From Christiangramia fulva (lineage in GTDB: Bacteria; Bacteroidota; Bacteroidia; Flavobacteriales; Flavobacteriaceae), in assembly GCF_003024155.1 (NCBI RefSeq), contig NZ_CP028136.1, positions 1,674,001-1,738,000 of the forward strand: DNA of 64,000 bases, read 5' to 3'. A program made the translations under genes and the position numbers. A model generated the notes under the pieces. It searched no databases. It worked only from the letters and a program-made list of their open reading frames with translations, and was not told where the DNA came from. Below, piece by piece: positions 9,705 to 17,482 of this stretch (its first letter is position 1; every line of letters starts with the position of its first letter).

Positions 9705-10607
9705 TCAGACTTCTGACAGCTTTTTATTTCCGCAATAGGCATCATCACCAAAATCATTTTCTATCTGAAGGGTGGTATGAGTAATTTCGAATTTTTCGTG
9801 AAGTTCTTCACGTATCTTATAGAGAAAATTGTCATCCTGTCCTCCCGGTACTATAAGGTGCGCCGTTAATGCGGTTTCAGTGGTGCTCATCGCCCAGATA
9901 TGCAAATCATGAACACCTTCAACACCATTGATAGATTTTAAATAATTGTTTACTTCCTGTATATCTATTTCCTGTGGGACGGCATCGAGTGCAAGTTTGA
10001 CGGAATCACGTAATAAACCCCAGGCACTGTAGACGATTACGGCCACAATTACGAAACTCAAAACAGGATCTATCCAGGTAATTCCGGTGAGCTTGATCAC
10101 CAGTCCGCCAATAACAACTCCTAAAGAGACACCTGCATCTGCAGCCATATGAAGAAAAGCTCCTTTGATATTGAGATCGCCTTTTTGGCCTTTCATAAAG
10201 AGCAAAGCTGTAAGGGTGTTAATAACGACCCCTATGCCGGCCACGATCATTATAATATTACCCGGTATTTCAACAGGGTTCTGTAATTTTAAAATTGCAT
10301 CATAAGTTATGATACCTCCCGCGGCAATAATAAGAGCTCCGTTGATCACCGAAGCCATAATGGTTGTTTTTCTATAGCCGTAGGTATAATCGCCTGAAGG
10401 CCTTTTTTGCGCAGCCCAAGTCGCTGCCCAGGCCAGAACGAGGCTTAAAACATCACTGGTATTATGCCCTGCATCTGCAAGTAGAGCCGAGGAGTTGATA
10501 GATAGTCCATAGAATACTTCTACAATTACATAAGCGATATTCAAAGTGATTCCTATCGCAAAGGCTTTCCCATGTGTAGAAGGTGTATGTGAATGCTTAT
10601 GTGCCAT
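9705..10607 (-). CDS. Cation diffusion facilitator (Zn/Cd efflux, CzcD/ZitB type)
   Basis: 300 residues: a His-rich N-terminus (HKHSHTPSTH), six transmembrane helices and a C-terminal cytoplasmic domain of about 80 residues. The metal-site pattern is of the zinc type: ALLADAGHNTSD in helix 2 and HMAADAG in helix 5. The family exports divalent metals, usually Zn2+, by proton antiport as a homodimer. It converges with the PQQ dehydrogenase gene, 10 bp apart. No metalloregulator gene is adjacent, so regulation is not visible. Confidence 0.92.
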   Translation of the reverse strand: MAHKHSHTPSTHGKAFAIGITLNIAYVIVEVFYGLSINSSALLADAGHNTSDVLSLVLAWAATWAAQKRPSGDYTYGYRKTTIMASVINGALIIAAGGIITYDAILKLQNPVEIPGNIIMIVAGIGVVINTLTALLFMKGQKGDLNIKGAFLHMAADAGVSLGVVIGGLVIKLTGITWIDPVLSFVIVAVIVYSAWGLLRDSVKLALDAVPQEIDIQEVNNYLKSINGVEGVHDLHIWAMSTTETALTAHLIVPGGQDDNFLYKIREELHEKFEITHTTLQIENDFGDDAYCGNKKLSEV

Positions 10608-10807
10608 TTCCAGATTAAAGCTGCTAAATTCTAATTCTAAAGAGACAGGATTATTTTATGCCTGTTATTTTCTTTATTTTCAAAAGTATAAATTAGAAAA
10701 TATAATTGGGTTTGAATTATAAAAAGGTTTTTATAAAGTTTCTTAATAAAGCGCTATTGAAGATTGGTTAGATTCTTAAAATTTCTGAGTATTTTATTTA
10801 TTTTTCT
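10608..10807. other. AT-rich intergenic region
   Basis: About 200 bp between the CDF exporter start and the first structured repeat. It is AT-rich and must hold the exporter's promoter on the minus strand. No RNA gene, reading frame of interest or recognisable operator was seen. Confidence 0.5.
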
Positions 10808-10897
10808 GTGGCTTCGATACGATTTTCTTCGGAAAATCACTCTGTTCCATAAGAACGGTCGCTGAGTGACCGCGTTAAGCGGGCGTATCGAAGCGAC
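10808..10897. repeat. Structured repeat, copy 1 (three-stem element) beside the GIY-YIG gene
   Basis: The outer arms GCTTCGATACG (10811-10821) and CGTATCGAAGC (10884-10894) are perfect inverted repeats. Between them lie GATTTTC-TTCG-GAAAATC (10821-10838), a perfect 7-bp stem with a TTCG tetraloop, and CGGTC...GACCG (10856-10872) around a GCTGAGT loop. Together they can fold into a cloverleaf-like structure. A second copy in the same orientation lies at 11233-11357, on the other side of the GIY-YIG gene. Confidence 0.85.
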
Positions 10898-10904
10898 ACT
10901 TTTT

Positions 10905-11204
10905 TTATTCATTCCGTTTCACGAAAATCTTTTTAGCAAGTTCAGGAAGGAGTTCATTTTCTCCTCTCATAAGGGCCTCTTTTTTCTTTCTGCTCCAGCC
11001 CTGTATCTGTTTTTCGCGGTAGAAAGCCTCATCTATACGTGAATATTCTTCATAATAGCATATTTCAACTGGTAATCTTCGGGCGGTGTATTTGGCACCT
11101 GTTCCGTTGTTGTGTTGAATCAATCTTTTTTCCAAATCTTTTGTACTTCCGGTATAGTAAGAACCATCACTGCATTTAACTATGTACATATATCCTTTTA
11201 TCAT
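10905..11204 (-). CDS. Solitary GIY-YIG endonuclease-domain protein
   Basis: 99 residues forming a complete small GIY-YIG (URI-type) nuclease domain. The paired tyrosines are in GYMYIV and YYTGST, the Arg in KDLEKRL, the His in IQHNNG, and the catalytic Glu in FYREKQIQGW. The C-terminal tail is basic. Such solitary domains are common in Bacteroidota but their role is not settled. Both flanks carry copies of the same structured repeat, which suggests gene and repeats travel or act together. The stop codon lies only about 8 bp from the left repeat copy. No partner gene is on the same strand. Confidence 0.9.
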   Translation of the reverse strand: MIKGYMYIVKCSDGSYYTGSTKDLEKRLIQHNNGTGAKYTARRLPVEICYYEEYSRIDEAFYREKQIQGWSRKKKEALMRGENELLPELAKKIFVKRNE

Positions 11205-11232
11205 AATGATGAATTTGGAAAATTTAATTCCT

Positions 11233-11357
11233 GTGGTTTCGATACGATTTTCTTCCGAAAATCACTCAGCCACCCCCGATCAATTTTATCGAAAATCACT
11301 CGGTTCCATAAAAACGGTCGCTGAGTGACCGCGGCGAGCGGTCGTATCGAAGCGACG
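11233..11357. repeat. Structured repeat, copy 2, with a 34-bp internal expansion
   Basis: Same orientation and near-identical to the copy at 10808-10897: outer arms TTTCGATACGA / TCGTATCGAAG, hairpin GATTTTC-TTCC-GAAAATC (11246-11263), and the CGGTCGCTGAGTGACCG stem (11315-11331). It holds about 34 extra bases (around 11267-11300) that end by repeating the ATCGAAAATCACTC segment, as expected for slippage or partial duplication inside the element. The loop base change from TTCG to TTCC leaves the 7-bp stem intact. Confidence 0.82.
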
Positions 11358-11395
11358 CTTATATCTAAATTCACAATAAATAAATTAAGTCCCTT

Positions 11396-11440
11396 TCTGC
11401 TACTATCCGAAAAGAATCCAAATTTCAACAGCTGAAATCT
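11396..11440 (+). pseudogene. Possible remnant of a paralogue of the downstream small gene
   Basis: The 15 bases at 11409-11423 (GAAAAGAATCCAAAT) are identical to 11707-11721 inside the small gene downstream, and the match continues imperfectly on both sides (TCTGCT before, ACAGCT after). In frame, this copy reads SEKNPNFNS and then stops, against SEKNPNYYSS in the intact gene. It looks like a decayed duplicate stranded next to the repeat cassette. It is short enough that chance is not excluded. Confidence 0.35.
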
Positions 11441-11562
11441 TATCTATTATCACAATTTACCGATACTTTGAAAATTCAACCTCAGAGAAATATCAGGAGG
11501 ATTAAACTGAATTTATCAATAACCTTTTAATATTCTTTTTAAAATAAGTGTATTTTTATAAC

Positions 11563-11931
11563 ATGATGAGAAATAAAAAAATAGGAAAGAATTTCTTAAG
11601 AGGATTTTTTGCCCTCTCTGTTGTTCTTGTTATTTTCTCTTTTTCTGACTTTCCAGGATTTTCTTTTACTCCCGATACTAATCAAACCGAGTTATTCTCT
11701 GCTTCAGAAAAGAATCCAAATTATTACAGCTCAACTTTTCAGTTTCAGAATTATTTCAATCAGATTTTCAGTCAGCAAAATTCCGAAGTGGATCCCTGGC
11801 ATGATGAATCGACTACTGAAAAATCAGCTACTCAGTTTATTATAATTAATAAAGAGTTCCTCTCATTTAAAGGTTCCATTCTTACCAGATTTCTGCAATC
11901 CACTCAGAATAACTCCAATTACATCATCTAA
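11563..11931 (+). CDS. Unknown small secreted or membrane-anchored protein
   Basis: About 122 residues from the ATG at 11563; a GTG 15 bp upstream is also open, and a second ATG follows directly. The first 35 residues are a basic start plus a hydrophobic segment (FFALSVVLVIFSF), fitting a signal peptide or membrane anchor. The rest is rich in Asn, Gln, Ser and Phe with no recognised domain. It lies 80 bp upstream of another small membrane protein gene on the same strand, and both precede the KdpD-like kinase. Whether they belong to the potassium cluster is unknown. Confidence 0.55.
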   Translation: MMRNKKIGKNFLRGFFALSVVLVIFSFSDFPGFSFTPDTNQTELFSASEKNPNYYSSTFQFQNYFNQIFSQQNSEVDPWHDESTTEKSATQFIIINKEFLSFKGSILTRFLQSTQNNSNYII

Positions 11932-12010
11932 ATTCCTCAGGCCATTCACTGGCAAAATTTTCAAAATTTTCAAAACTATTTGCTGAATATCAGCATAAAA
12001 AATTTTTGTT

Positions 12011-12208
12011 ATGAGGAGTTTCAAAAAGATTTTGAGGCTTTTCGGATTCATTTTATTTATAACATTAGCAATGCTTGGAGTTAGTTTGAGCGGTGGTGTT
12101 CCCCCGCCTGTGACGAATAAAAGAAAAGGAACTATTGAAAATATTATTGAAGTCGAAGAGCCCTTAGAAGAAGATTCAGAAGAATTTGAGTACATAAAAA
12201 AGGAATAA
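12011..12208 (+). CDS. Small membrane protein with acidic tail, unknown
   Basis: 65 residues: a basic N-terminus (MRSFKKILRL), one hydrophobic helix (about 9-28), a GGVPPP turn, and a strongly acidic C-terminal tail. The pattern of helix, GGVP(P)P and charged tail looks like a conserved small flavobacterial protein, but I know no function. ATG at 12011 is preceded by AT-rich sequence only. It stands about 160 bp before the sensor kinase on the same strand. Confidence 0.6.
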   Translation: MRSFKKILRLFGFILFITLAMLGVSLSGGVPPPVTNKRKGTIENIIEVEEPLEEDSEEFEYIKKE

Positions 12209-12368
12209 GAAAATCGCTGGCATCCCCCAAGGACTTGCAATTTTTCGGATAAATTGAGCTAATATTTTAAGGGAATGCTCGAGCCGGCGCAGGATTAAAC
12301 CAGTTCTACAAAACTGTTTTTTCTATTCCGTTTTCGCTTTTTTCTGTAAAATTGGACAGTAATTAATA

Positions 12369-13535
12369 GTGGGAAGATTATCTTTATTTTTCAAAGCACC
12401 TATGTGCTACCTTAGTTTTATATTACATTTTTTGCGAAATAGATTTTCCTTTTTCAGAGACGGTATAAAAGACCGGGCAGGAGTACAGTATTTGCTTGGG
12501 GTTGGTTCTGTAAGCATTGTGGCCCTTATTTGTAATTCTATATTTGGTGAGGCCGAATATCATGTGGTTGCTCTTATCCTGCTCCTTGTGGTTTCGATTT
12601 TAGCAATGTTTCTGGATGTTCTTCCAATTATATCGGCTGCGGTAATGAGTGCTTTACTGTGGAATTTCTTATTTATTCCACCAGAATTTACCTTTAGTAT
12701 AAGTACTCCCCAGGATGCGCTGCTTTTCCTGATGTATTTTGTCATAGCTGTTATCAACGGATTTTTTACTTCCAAGATCCGGAAAATGGAAAATATTTCG
12801 AATCAGCGAAAGGAACGGGAAAAAACTCTGGAACTTTACAACACTCTTTTCAATTCACTTTCCCACGAATTAAAGACACCTATTGCGACCATTATAGGCT
12901 CGGTAGATGTTTTAAAGAATAACCGGGAACAGATTTCCACAGAAGTAAAAGAGGATATTTACAATGAGATCGAGATTGCCAGTCAGCGTTTGAACCGACA
13001 GGTAGAACATTTTTTGGATATGAGTAGGCTGGATAGCGATTACATTAAGATCCAGCCCGATTGGTATGATCTTGATGAGATTATTCATCTTGTTATTAAT
13101 GCTAATTGGGATGAAACTTCTGAACATTCTATCGTTCTGGTACAGGAAAATGAAATTCCGCTTTTAAAAATAGACGGTCCGCTTGTAGAACAAATTCTTT
13201 ATAATATAGTTCATAATGCGGTGCAGTATACTCCTCCCGGTTCAAAAATTTTAATAGGAAGAAGCGTTGAACAGGGAAAAATGAGTATCAGTATAAAAGA
13301 TAATGGCTATGGTTTTCCTGAAGACAAATTAGGACTCGTATTTCAAAAATTTTATAGGCTTCCAAATACCCGAACTGGGGGGACAGGTTTGGGACTTTCT
13401 ATCGCGCAGGGATTTGCCAAAGCTCATAATGGCCAAATATCACTGAAAAACCTGCCCGAAGGAGGAGCGGAATTTATAATTGAAATTCCATGTGAAATAA
13501 ATTATTATAAAACTACCGAAGATGAAACAAGGTGA
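12369..13535 (+). CDS. KdpD-C-terminal-like sensor histidine kinase (DUF4118 type)
   Basis: 388 residues from GTG at 12369; ATG at 12402 is an equally possible start. Four hydrophobic helices (about 35-125) form the KdpD-type DUF4118 membrane domain, followed by HisKA (SHELKTP, His166) and HATPase_c with GTGLGLS. The N-terminal KdpD sensor and Usp domains of a full-length KdpD are absent, so this is the membrane-plus-kinase half only. It overlaps the KdpE-like regulator gene by 14 bp and lies next to two potassium-transport genes, so potassium or turgor sensing is the likely role. An island gene at 29071 encodes the complementary N-terminal KdpD half. Confidence 0.85.
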   Translation: MGRLSLFFKAPMCYLSFILHFLRNRFSFFRDGIKDRAGVQYLLGVGSVSIVALICNSIFGEAEYHVVALILLLVVSILAMFLDVLPIISAAVMSALLWNFLFIPPEFTFSISTPQDALLFLMYFVIAVINGFFTSKIRKMENISNQRKEREKTLELYNTLFNSLSHELKTPIATIIGSVDVLKNNREQISTEVKEDIYNEIEIASQRLNRQVEHFLDMSRLDSDYIKIQPDWYDLDEIIHLVINANWDETSEHSIVLVQENEIPLLKIDGPLVEQILYNIVHNAVQYTPPGSKILIGRSVEQGKMSISIKDNGYGFPEDKLGLVFQKFYRLPNTRTGGTGLGLSIAQGFAKAHNGQISLKNLPEGGAEFIIEIPCEINYYKTTEDETR

Positions 13536-14199
13536 GATCCTGGTAATTGATGATGAACCACAAATAAGAAAATTATTAAAAATTTCTCTGGAAAGTAATA
13601 ATTATAAAGTGATCGCTGCTTCCACAGCGACTGAAGGAATCAATCTTGCTGCAAATCATGCTCCAGATTTGATAATCCTTGATTTAGGATTACCCGATAA
13701 GGATGGGCATGAGGTTTTAGTGGAACTAAGGCAATGGTTCGAGAGAGCTATCATTATTCTCTCGGTACAAAATGCTGAAATGGATATTATAAAAGCTTTA
13801 GATAACGGTGCCACTGATTACTTATCCAAACCCTTCAGGACCGGTGAATTGTTAGCGAGGATCAGGGCTTCCTTACGGTTAAACCGTTCAGAAGAAATAA
13901 CGCCCGCTATAAAAACAGGAAATCTGGAAATTGACCTTGTTTTCAAAACCGTCAAATTAAATGATGAATTAGTTAAACTTACTTCTACTGAATACAATTT
14001 AATGGCGCTCTTCGCCCAGAATTTGGGAAAAGTTTTGACTCATCAGTATCTTTTAAAAGAAATATGGGGGCCTGGAGCTGCGAGTGAAACGCAATATATC
14101 AGGGTGTATGTAGCGCAGCTAAGGAAAAAAATAGAAATCGATCCCAATCAGCCGCAACATCTTATCACAATAAGTGGGGTTGGGTATAGATTCCTGTAA
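13522..14199 (+). CDS. kdpE: KdpE-like OmpR-family response regulator
   Basis: 225 residues. The receiver carries the acidic pair (IDDEPQ), the phospho-acceptor Asp54 (LDLGLPDKDG) and SKPF lysine. A winged-helix DNA-binding domain occupies about 130-225 (TSTEYNLMALFAQN, YIRVYVAQLRKKIE, GVGYRFL). Length and the GLPDKDG segment match KdpE closely. It overlaps the kinase gene by 14 bp, the usual kdpDE arrangement. The kdpFABC genes themselves are about 9.5 kb away inside the mobile island, which has its own sigma-54 regulator, so this regulator's target is uncertain; the trkA-kup pair next door is a candidate. Confidence 0.88.
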   Translation: MKQGEILVIDDEPQIRKLLKISLESNNYKVIAASTATEGINLAANHAPDLIILDLGLPDKDGHEVLVELRQWFERAIIILSVQNAEMDIIKALDNGATDYLSKPFRTGELLARIRASLRLNRSEEITPAIKTGNLEIDLVFKTVKLNDELVKLTSTEYNLMALFAQNLGKVLTHQYLLKEIWGPGAASETQYIRVYVAQLRKKIEIDPNQPQHLITISGVGYRFL

Positions 14200-14320
14200 A
14201 TTCGTTTATATTTTCTTTATACCATAAAGATGTTTTTTATAAAGTTCTTAAATTAGATTTCTGAATATTTATTTTCTCTTATAAATATTTGTTTCTTCGG
14301 GAATTAAAACCCGCAACATA

Positions 14321-15010
14321 ATGAAGTATATCATCGTAGGTCTTGGCAACTTTGGAGCTTCTCTCGCCGAAAAATTATCGTCTTTAGGGAATGAAGTGAT
14401 TGGAGTAGATGTTAGTATGCCCCGAATTGAAAGTTTAAAAAATAAAATTACCCATGTGATCAGCCTTGATGCAACCGATAAAGATGCGGTCATGAGCCTG
14501 CCTTATAAAGATGCAGATACTACCATAATTGCCATTGGAGAGGATCCCGGAGCCAGTATCCTGGCCACTGCCGTAATGCAGCAACTTCATGTTAAACGTT
14601 TGATCAGCAGGGCGATATCGCCACTTCAACAACTTGTTTTAGAGGCTATGGGCGTTCGTGAGATCATTCATCCTGAAGAAGAAACTGCAGATAGATGGTC
14701 TATGAAATTAAATATGCCTGGAGTGTATGATAGTTTTGAGCTTAACCCCCAACATAATGTGGTGGAGGTGGAGGTCCCTTCAGCCTTTGATGGGAAGTCA
14801 TTACAGGAATTGTCCCTTCGGAAAAATTACAATCTTATCGTTCTCACCACCATGAAGTATATTAAAGAGAAAAATAAACTGGGTATTGAAACTTCACAAA
14901 TTGATGTTCAGGATCTGGCCTCTGCAAAAACGGTTTTACATGAGGGAGACTTAATGGTGGTTTATGGTCATACCAAAAACATCAAAAAACTGATCAAAAG
15001 CTTTTCCTAA
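14321..15010 (+). CDS. TrkA/KtrA-type potassium channel regulatory subunit
   Basis: 229 residues. An RCK-N Rossmann domain opens with VGLGNFGAS (GxGxxG) and has the conserved acidic residue after strand 2 (GVDVS). A TrkA-C (RCK-C) domain covers about 145-225. These subunits bind NAD(H)/ATP and gate Trk/Ktr channels. No TrkH/KtrB subunit is adjacent on the chromosome; the next gene is kup, converging 6 bp away. A TrkH is encoded inside the island at 20509, with its own trkA partner. Confidence 0.88.
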   Translation: MKYIIVGLGNFGASLAEKLSSLGNEVIGVDVSMPRIESLKNKITHVISLDATDKDAVMSLPYKDADTTIIAIGEDPGASILATAVMQQLHVKRLISRAISPLQQLVLEAMGVREIIHPEEETADRWSMKLNMPGVYDSFELNPQHNVVEVEVPSAFDGKSLQELSLRKNYNLIVLTTMKYIKEKNKLGIETSQIDVQDLASAKTVLHEGDLMVVYGHTKNIKKLIKSFS

Positions 15011-15016
15011 AAAGCC

Positions 15017-16894
15017 CTACATCTCGATATTGGTTCCAATTTCCAGAACATGCTCCGGTGGAAGATTGAAATATCGGGTTGCACGCTGGGAATTCCTTGA
15101 TAGAAAAGAAAACAGGGATTCCCGCCATTCAGCCATTCCTAATTTACCATGTACGATTAGGGTTTCCCTTCCCAGGCAATACACCACATTTTCCATGTCA
15201 ATTTTCAAATTATCATCTTTTATGGTAGAAATTGTTAAAGGAAGATTTGTTCGGTCCATATAACCATAACTGATGATCAAACGGAAAAAGCCATTTCCCA
15301 ACTGTTTAATGGTGATTCGCTTAGCTGGCGGAATATGCGGAACCGACTTAAAATTCACTGAAGCGATTACGACCTGTTCGTGAACAACCATATTGTGTTT
15401 GACATTTTGAACCAGGGCCGGTGGAGTCCTGTCCGGCGATTTGGTAAAGTAAATAGCTGTTAAAGGAATCCTTTCAACTTCTTTCTCCTTTAATTCTCTG
15501 ATGAATCTCTTTAAAGGAGTCATGATCTTGGTGAGCTGAATGCTTAAGATTCTTCTTCCTTTAGACCAGGTGGTCATTGTGAAATAGATGAGAGCTGCAA
15601 CCAGTAAGGGTACCCAACCGCCATCGGGAATTTTATCTATGTTAGCGTAGAGAAAGGAAAGGTCGATGCAAAGCAGGAAAATAGTTATAACGATTGCTAT
15701 AGGGAGCTTCCAGTTCCACAATTTTCTCATGGCGATAAAGGCCAGCAAAGTGGTTATCACCATGGTGGTTGTAACTGCAATTCCGTAAGCCGCTGCCAGG
15801 TTACTTGATGTCTGGAATGCAAGTACCAATGTAATTGTTCCTATAAAGATCATCCAGTTGATATGTGGCATATAGATCTGTCCTTCTTCTTTTTCTGAAG
15901 TATGAACGACTTTTAAACGCGGGAAATATCCAAGTTGTAATGCCTGGAAAGTTAAGCTGAACGCCCCGGTAATGATCGCCTGCGAAGCAATAATAGTCGC
16001 TATTGTAGCAATGATCACCAAAGGATATAAACCCCAGGTAGGTGCAAGGTGATAAAATGGGTTTTCTAATCTTGTGGTATCGCGCAAAAGCAATGCTCCC
16101 TGGCCGAAATAATTCATTAATAAACACGGCAATACAACGGTAAACCATGCCCAGCGAATGGGTTTTTTTCCAAAATGGCCAATATCTGCATACAGGGCTT
16201 CTCCTCCTGTGACTACCAGAAATACCGCGCCTAAAATAAAAATCCCATGCCAGCTATTGGTTTTGAAGAATTCAAAAGCGTAATACGGATTTGCTGCCTT
16301 CAGAATTTCAGGAGTTTTAATGATAGAAGATACCCCCAGTGCCGCAATAGACAAAAACCAGATCAGGATAAGGGGTCCAAAGATCATCCCAACACCATGC
16401 GTTCCTCTTTTCTGAAAAATAAAAAGTCCAATAAGTATGATCACGGTAATGATCACCACATAAGGTTCAAAAAAAGGAGTGGCTACTTTTAATCCTTCTG
16501 TGGCACTTAAAACAGAAATTGCCGGCGTGATCATGCCGTCACCATATAATAAGGCTGCTCCAAAAAGTCCCATGGTTAGGATAACTAACCTTCTGGTTTT
16601 TTTCTTTCGGGGCAGTACAAGTTCCATTAAGGCAAGTATTCCACCTTCTCCATCATTATCGGCTCTTAAAATAAGGGTAAGATATTTAAGACTTATCACT
16701 AAAATGAGGGCCCAAAAAATTAAGGAAATAGCTCCCATAACATTAATAGTGGTAGGTTCTACTCCAAAGTCTCCGAAAAAACATTCTCTGACGGCGTATA
16801 ACGGACTCGTACCAATATCACCAAAAACAACCCCTAAGGCGGCTAAGCTTAGTGTAAACATTCGCCTGGAGGGAACTTTGTCGTTACTTTTCAT
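15017..16894 (-). CDS. kup: Kup-family potassium uptake transporter
   Basis: 625 residues, the usual Kup length. About twelve membrane helices occupy the first 430 residues, followed by a cytoplasmic tail of about 190. Family motifs include GVVFGDIGTSPLYA near the N-terminus, GDGMITPAISVLSA in helix 3, and GGEALYADIGHFG in the middle. The protein imports K+ driven by the proton gradient. It converges with the TrkA-type gene. Its start lies about 370 bp from the tRNA-Leu fragment that marks the left edge of the mobile island, so it is chromosomal by that boundary. Confidence 0.95.
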   Translation of the reverse strand: MKSNDKVPSRRMFTLSLAALGVVFGDIGTSPLYAVRECFFGDFGVEPTTINVMGAISLIFWALILVISLKYLTLILRADNDGEGGILALMELVLPRKKKTRRLVILTMGLFGAALLYGDGMITPAISVLSATEGLKVATPFFEPYVVIITVIILIGLFIFQKRGTHGVGMIFGPLILIWFLSIAALGVSSIIKTPEILKAANPYYAFEFFKTNSWHGIFILGAVFLVVTGGEALYADIGHFGKKPIRWAWFTVVLPCLLMNYFGQGALLLRDTTRLENPFYHLAPTWGLYPLVIIATIATIIASQAIITGAFSLTFQALQLGYFPRLKVVHTSEKEEGQIYMPHINWMIFIGTITLVLAFQTSSNLAAAYGIAVTTTMVITTLLAFIAMRKLWNWKLPIAIVITIFLLCIDLSFLYANIDKIPDGGWVPLLVAALIYFTMTTWSKGRRILSIQLTKIMTPLKRFIRELKEKEVERIPLTAIYFTKSPDRTPPALVQNVKHNMVVHEQVVIASVNFKSVPHIPPAKRITIKQLGNGFFRLIISYGYMDRTNLPLTISTIKDDNLKIDMENVVYCLGRETLIVHGKLGMAEWRESLFSFLSRNSQRATRYFNLPPEHVLEIGTNIEM

Positions 16895-17237
16895 ATGAGG
16901 AATAGTTTTACAAGAGGGCGAAATTATTTAAATACAAGTTGTGTAAGAAATGATAACTCTATTTTCTTCCTGATTTTTATAATTTCTTTATATTATTCTG
17001 GGAATTTATATTTTTTCTAAATATCACACAAGATTCTGAATTAGAGTTCTGAAGTTCTAATTTTTTAGTTACAGCCTGAAAATAAACTGTATTTTCCGAT
17101 TGCTTTTAAAAGTAAAGAGTTTGCCGTAATTCAGTAGGGAAATATTTTTAAAGGAAAGAGCAGGTTCACTTTAAGAGATGGTAATATTTTTTTCTCCTAT
17201 TAACGGTCCAATTTCATCACCTCCAGAATTTGGAAAA
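16895..17237. other. AT-rich intergenic region upstream of kup
   Basis: About 340 bp between the kup start and the tRNA-side terminator. Very AT-rich; it must contain the kup promoter on the minus strand. I looked for a ydaO-type c-di-AMP riboswitch (G-rich conserved core) and saw none. No other gene or RNA was recognised. Confidence 0.5.
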
Positions 17238-17267
17238 AAAAAGCTCTCCATTTCTGAAGAGCTTTTT
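17238..17267 (-). terminator. Former tRNA-Leu terminator, now left of the island
   Basis: AAAAAGCTCT (17238-17247) pairs with AGAGCTTTTT (17258-17267). Read on the minus strand it gives a stem followed by a T-run, directly after the tRNA-Leu 3' fragment. It probably ended the tRNA transcript before the island inserted. Confidence 0.7.
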
Positions 17268-17319
17268 GTGCGGGCGAAAGGACTCGAACCTTCACACCTC
17301 GCGGCACTAGATCCTAAGT
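17267..17319 (-). repeat. attL: 53-bp tRNA-Leu 3'-end fragment
   Basis: This stretch is identical over 53 bp to 35377-35429, which is the 3' part of the intact tRNA-Leu gene (anticodon loop to discriminator). To the left the two copies diverge at base 17266; to the right at 17320. It is a tRNA remnant that cannot form a full tRNA, the hallmark of site-specific integration into a tRNA gene. Confidence 0.95.
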
Positions 17320-17423
17320 TTTCTAAAAATTTTGCAGAAAAACATTTAATATATTTAAAATCAATTAATTAGAGCATTTTGTATTTTACATAATATCATA
17401 AAATATCATTTAAAATGGCAAAA

Positions 17424-17444
17424 TGTTGTACCTATGTTGTACCT
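17424..17444 (+). repeat. Left-end tandem TGTTGTACCT motif (candidate integrase arm site)
   Basis: TGTTGTACCT occurs twice, separated by one A, 105 bp inside the attL repeat and just upstream of the integrase gene. The identical 21-bp unit in the same orientation is at 35314-35334, 42 bp inside the right end. Paired copies near both ends fit arm-type binding sites for the recombinase or its accessory factor; this role is inferred. Confidence 0.7.
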
Positions 17445-17482
17445 AAATGGATTATCTTAGAGTGGAAGTAAATCATTAAACT

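Noticed and set aside
12369..16894. Left potassium cluster as part of the mobile island
   Set aside because: It lies outside the 53-bp att repeats and no further tRNA-Leu fragment was seen to its left, so there is no boundary evidence for including it.
16895..17237. Possible c-di-AMP (ydaO) or K+-responsive riboswitch before kup
   Set aside because: No G-rich conserved core or long paired helices were visible; the region is plain AT-rich sequence.
17178..17372. 64-codon open frame across the left att site
   Set aside because: It reads through a terminator hairpin and the tRNA-Leu fragment on the wrong strand; no protein character.
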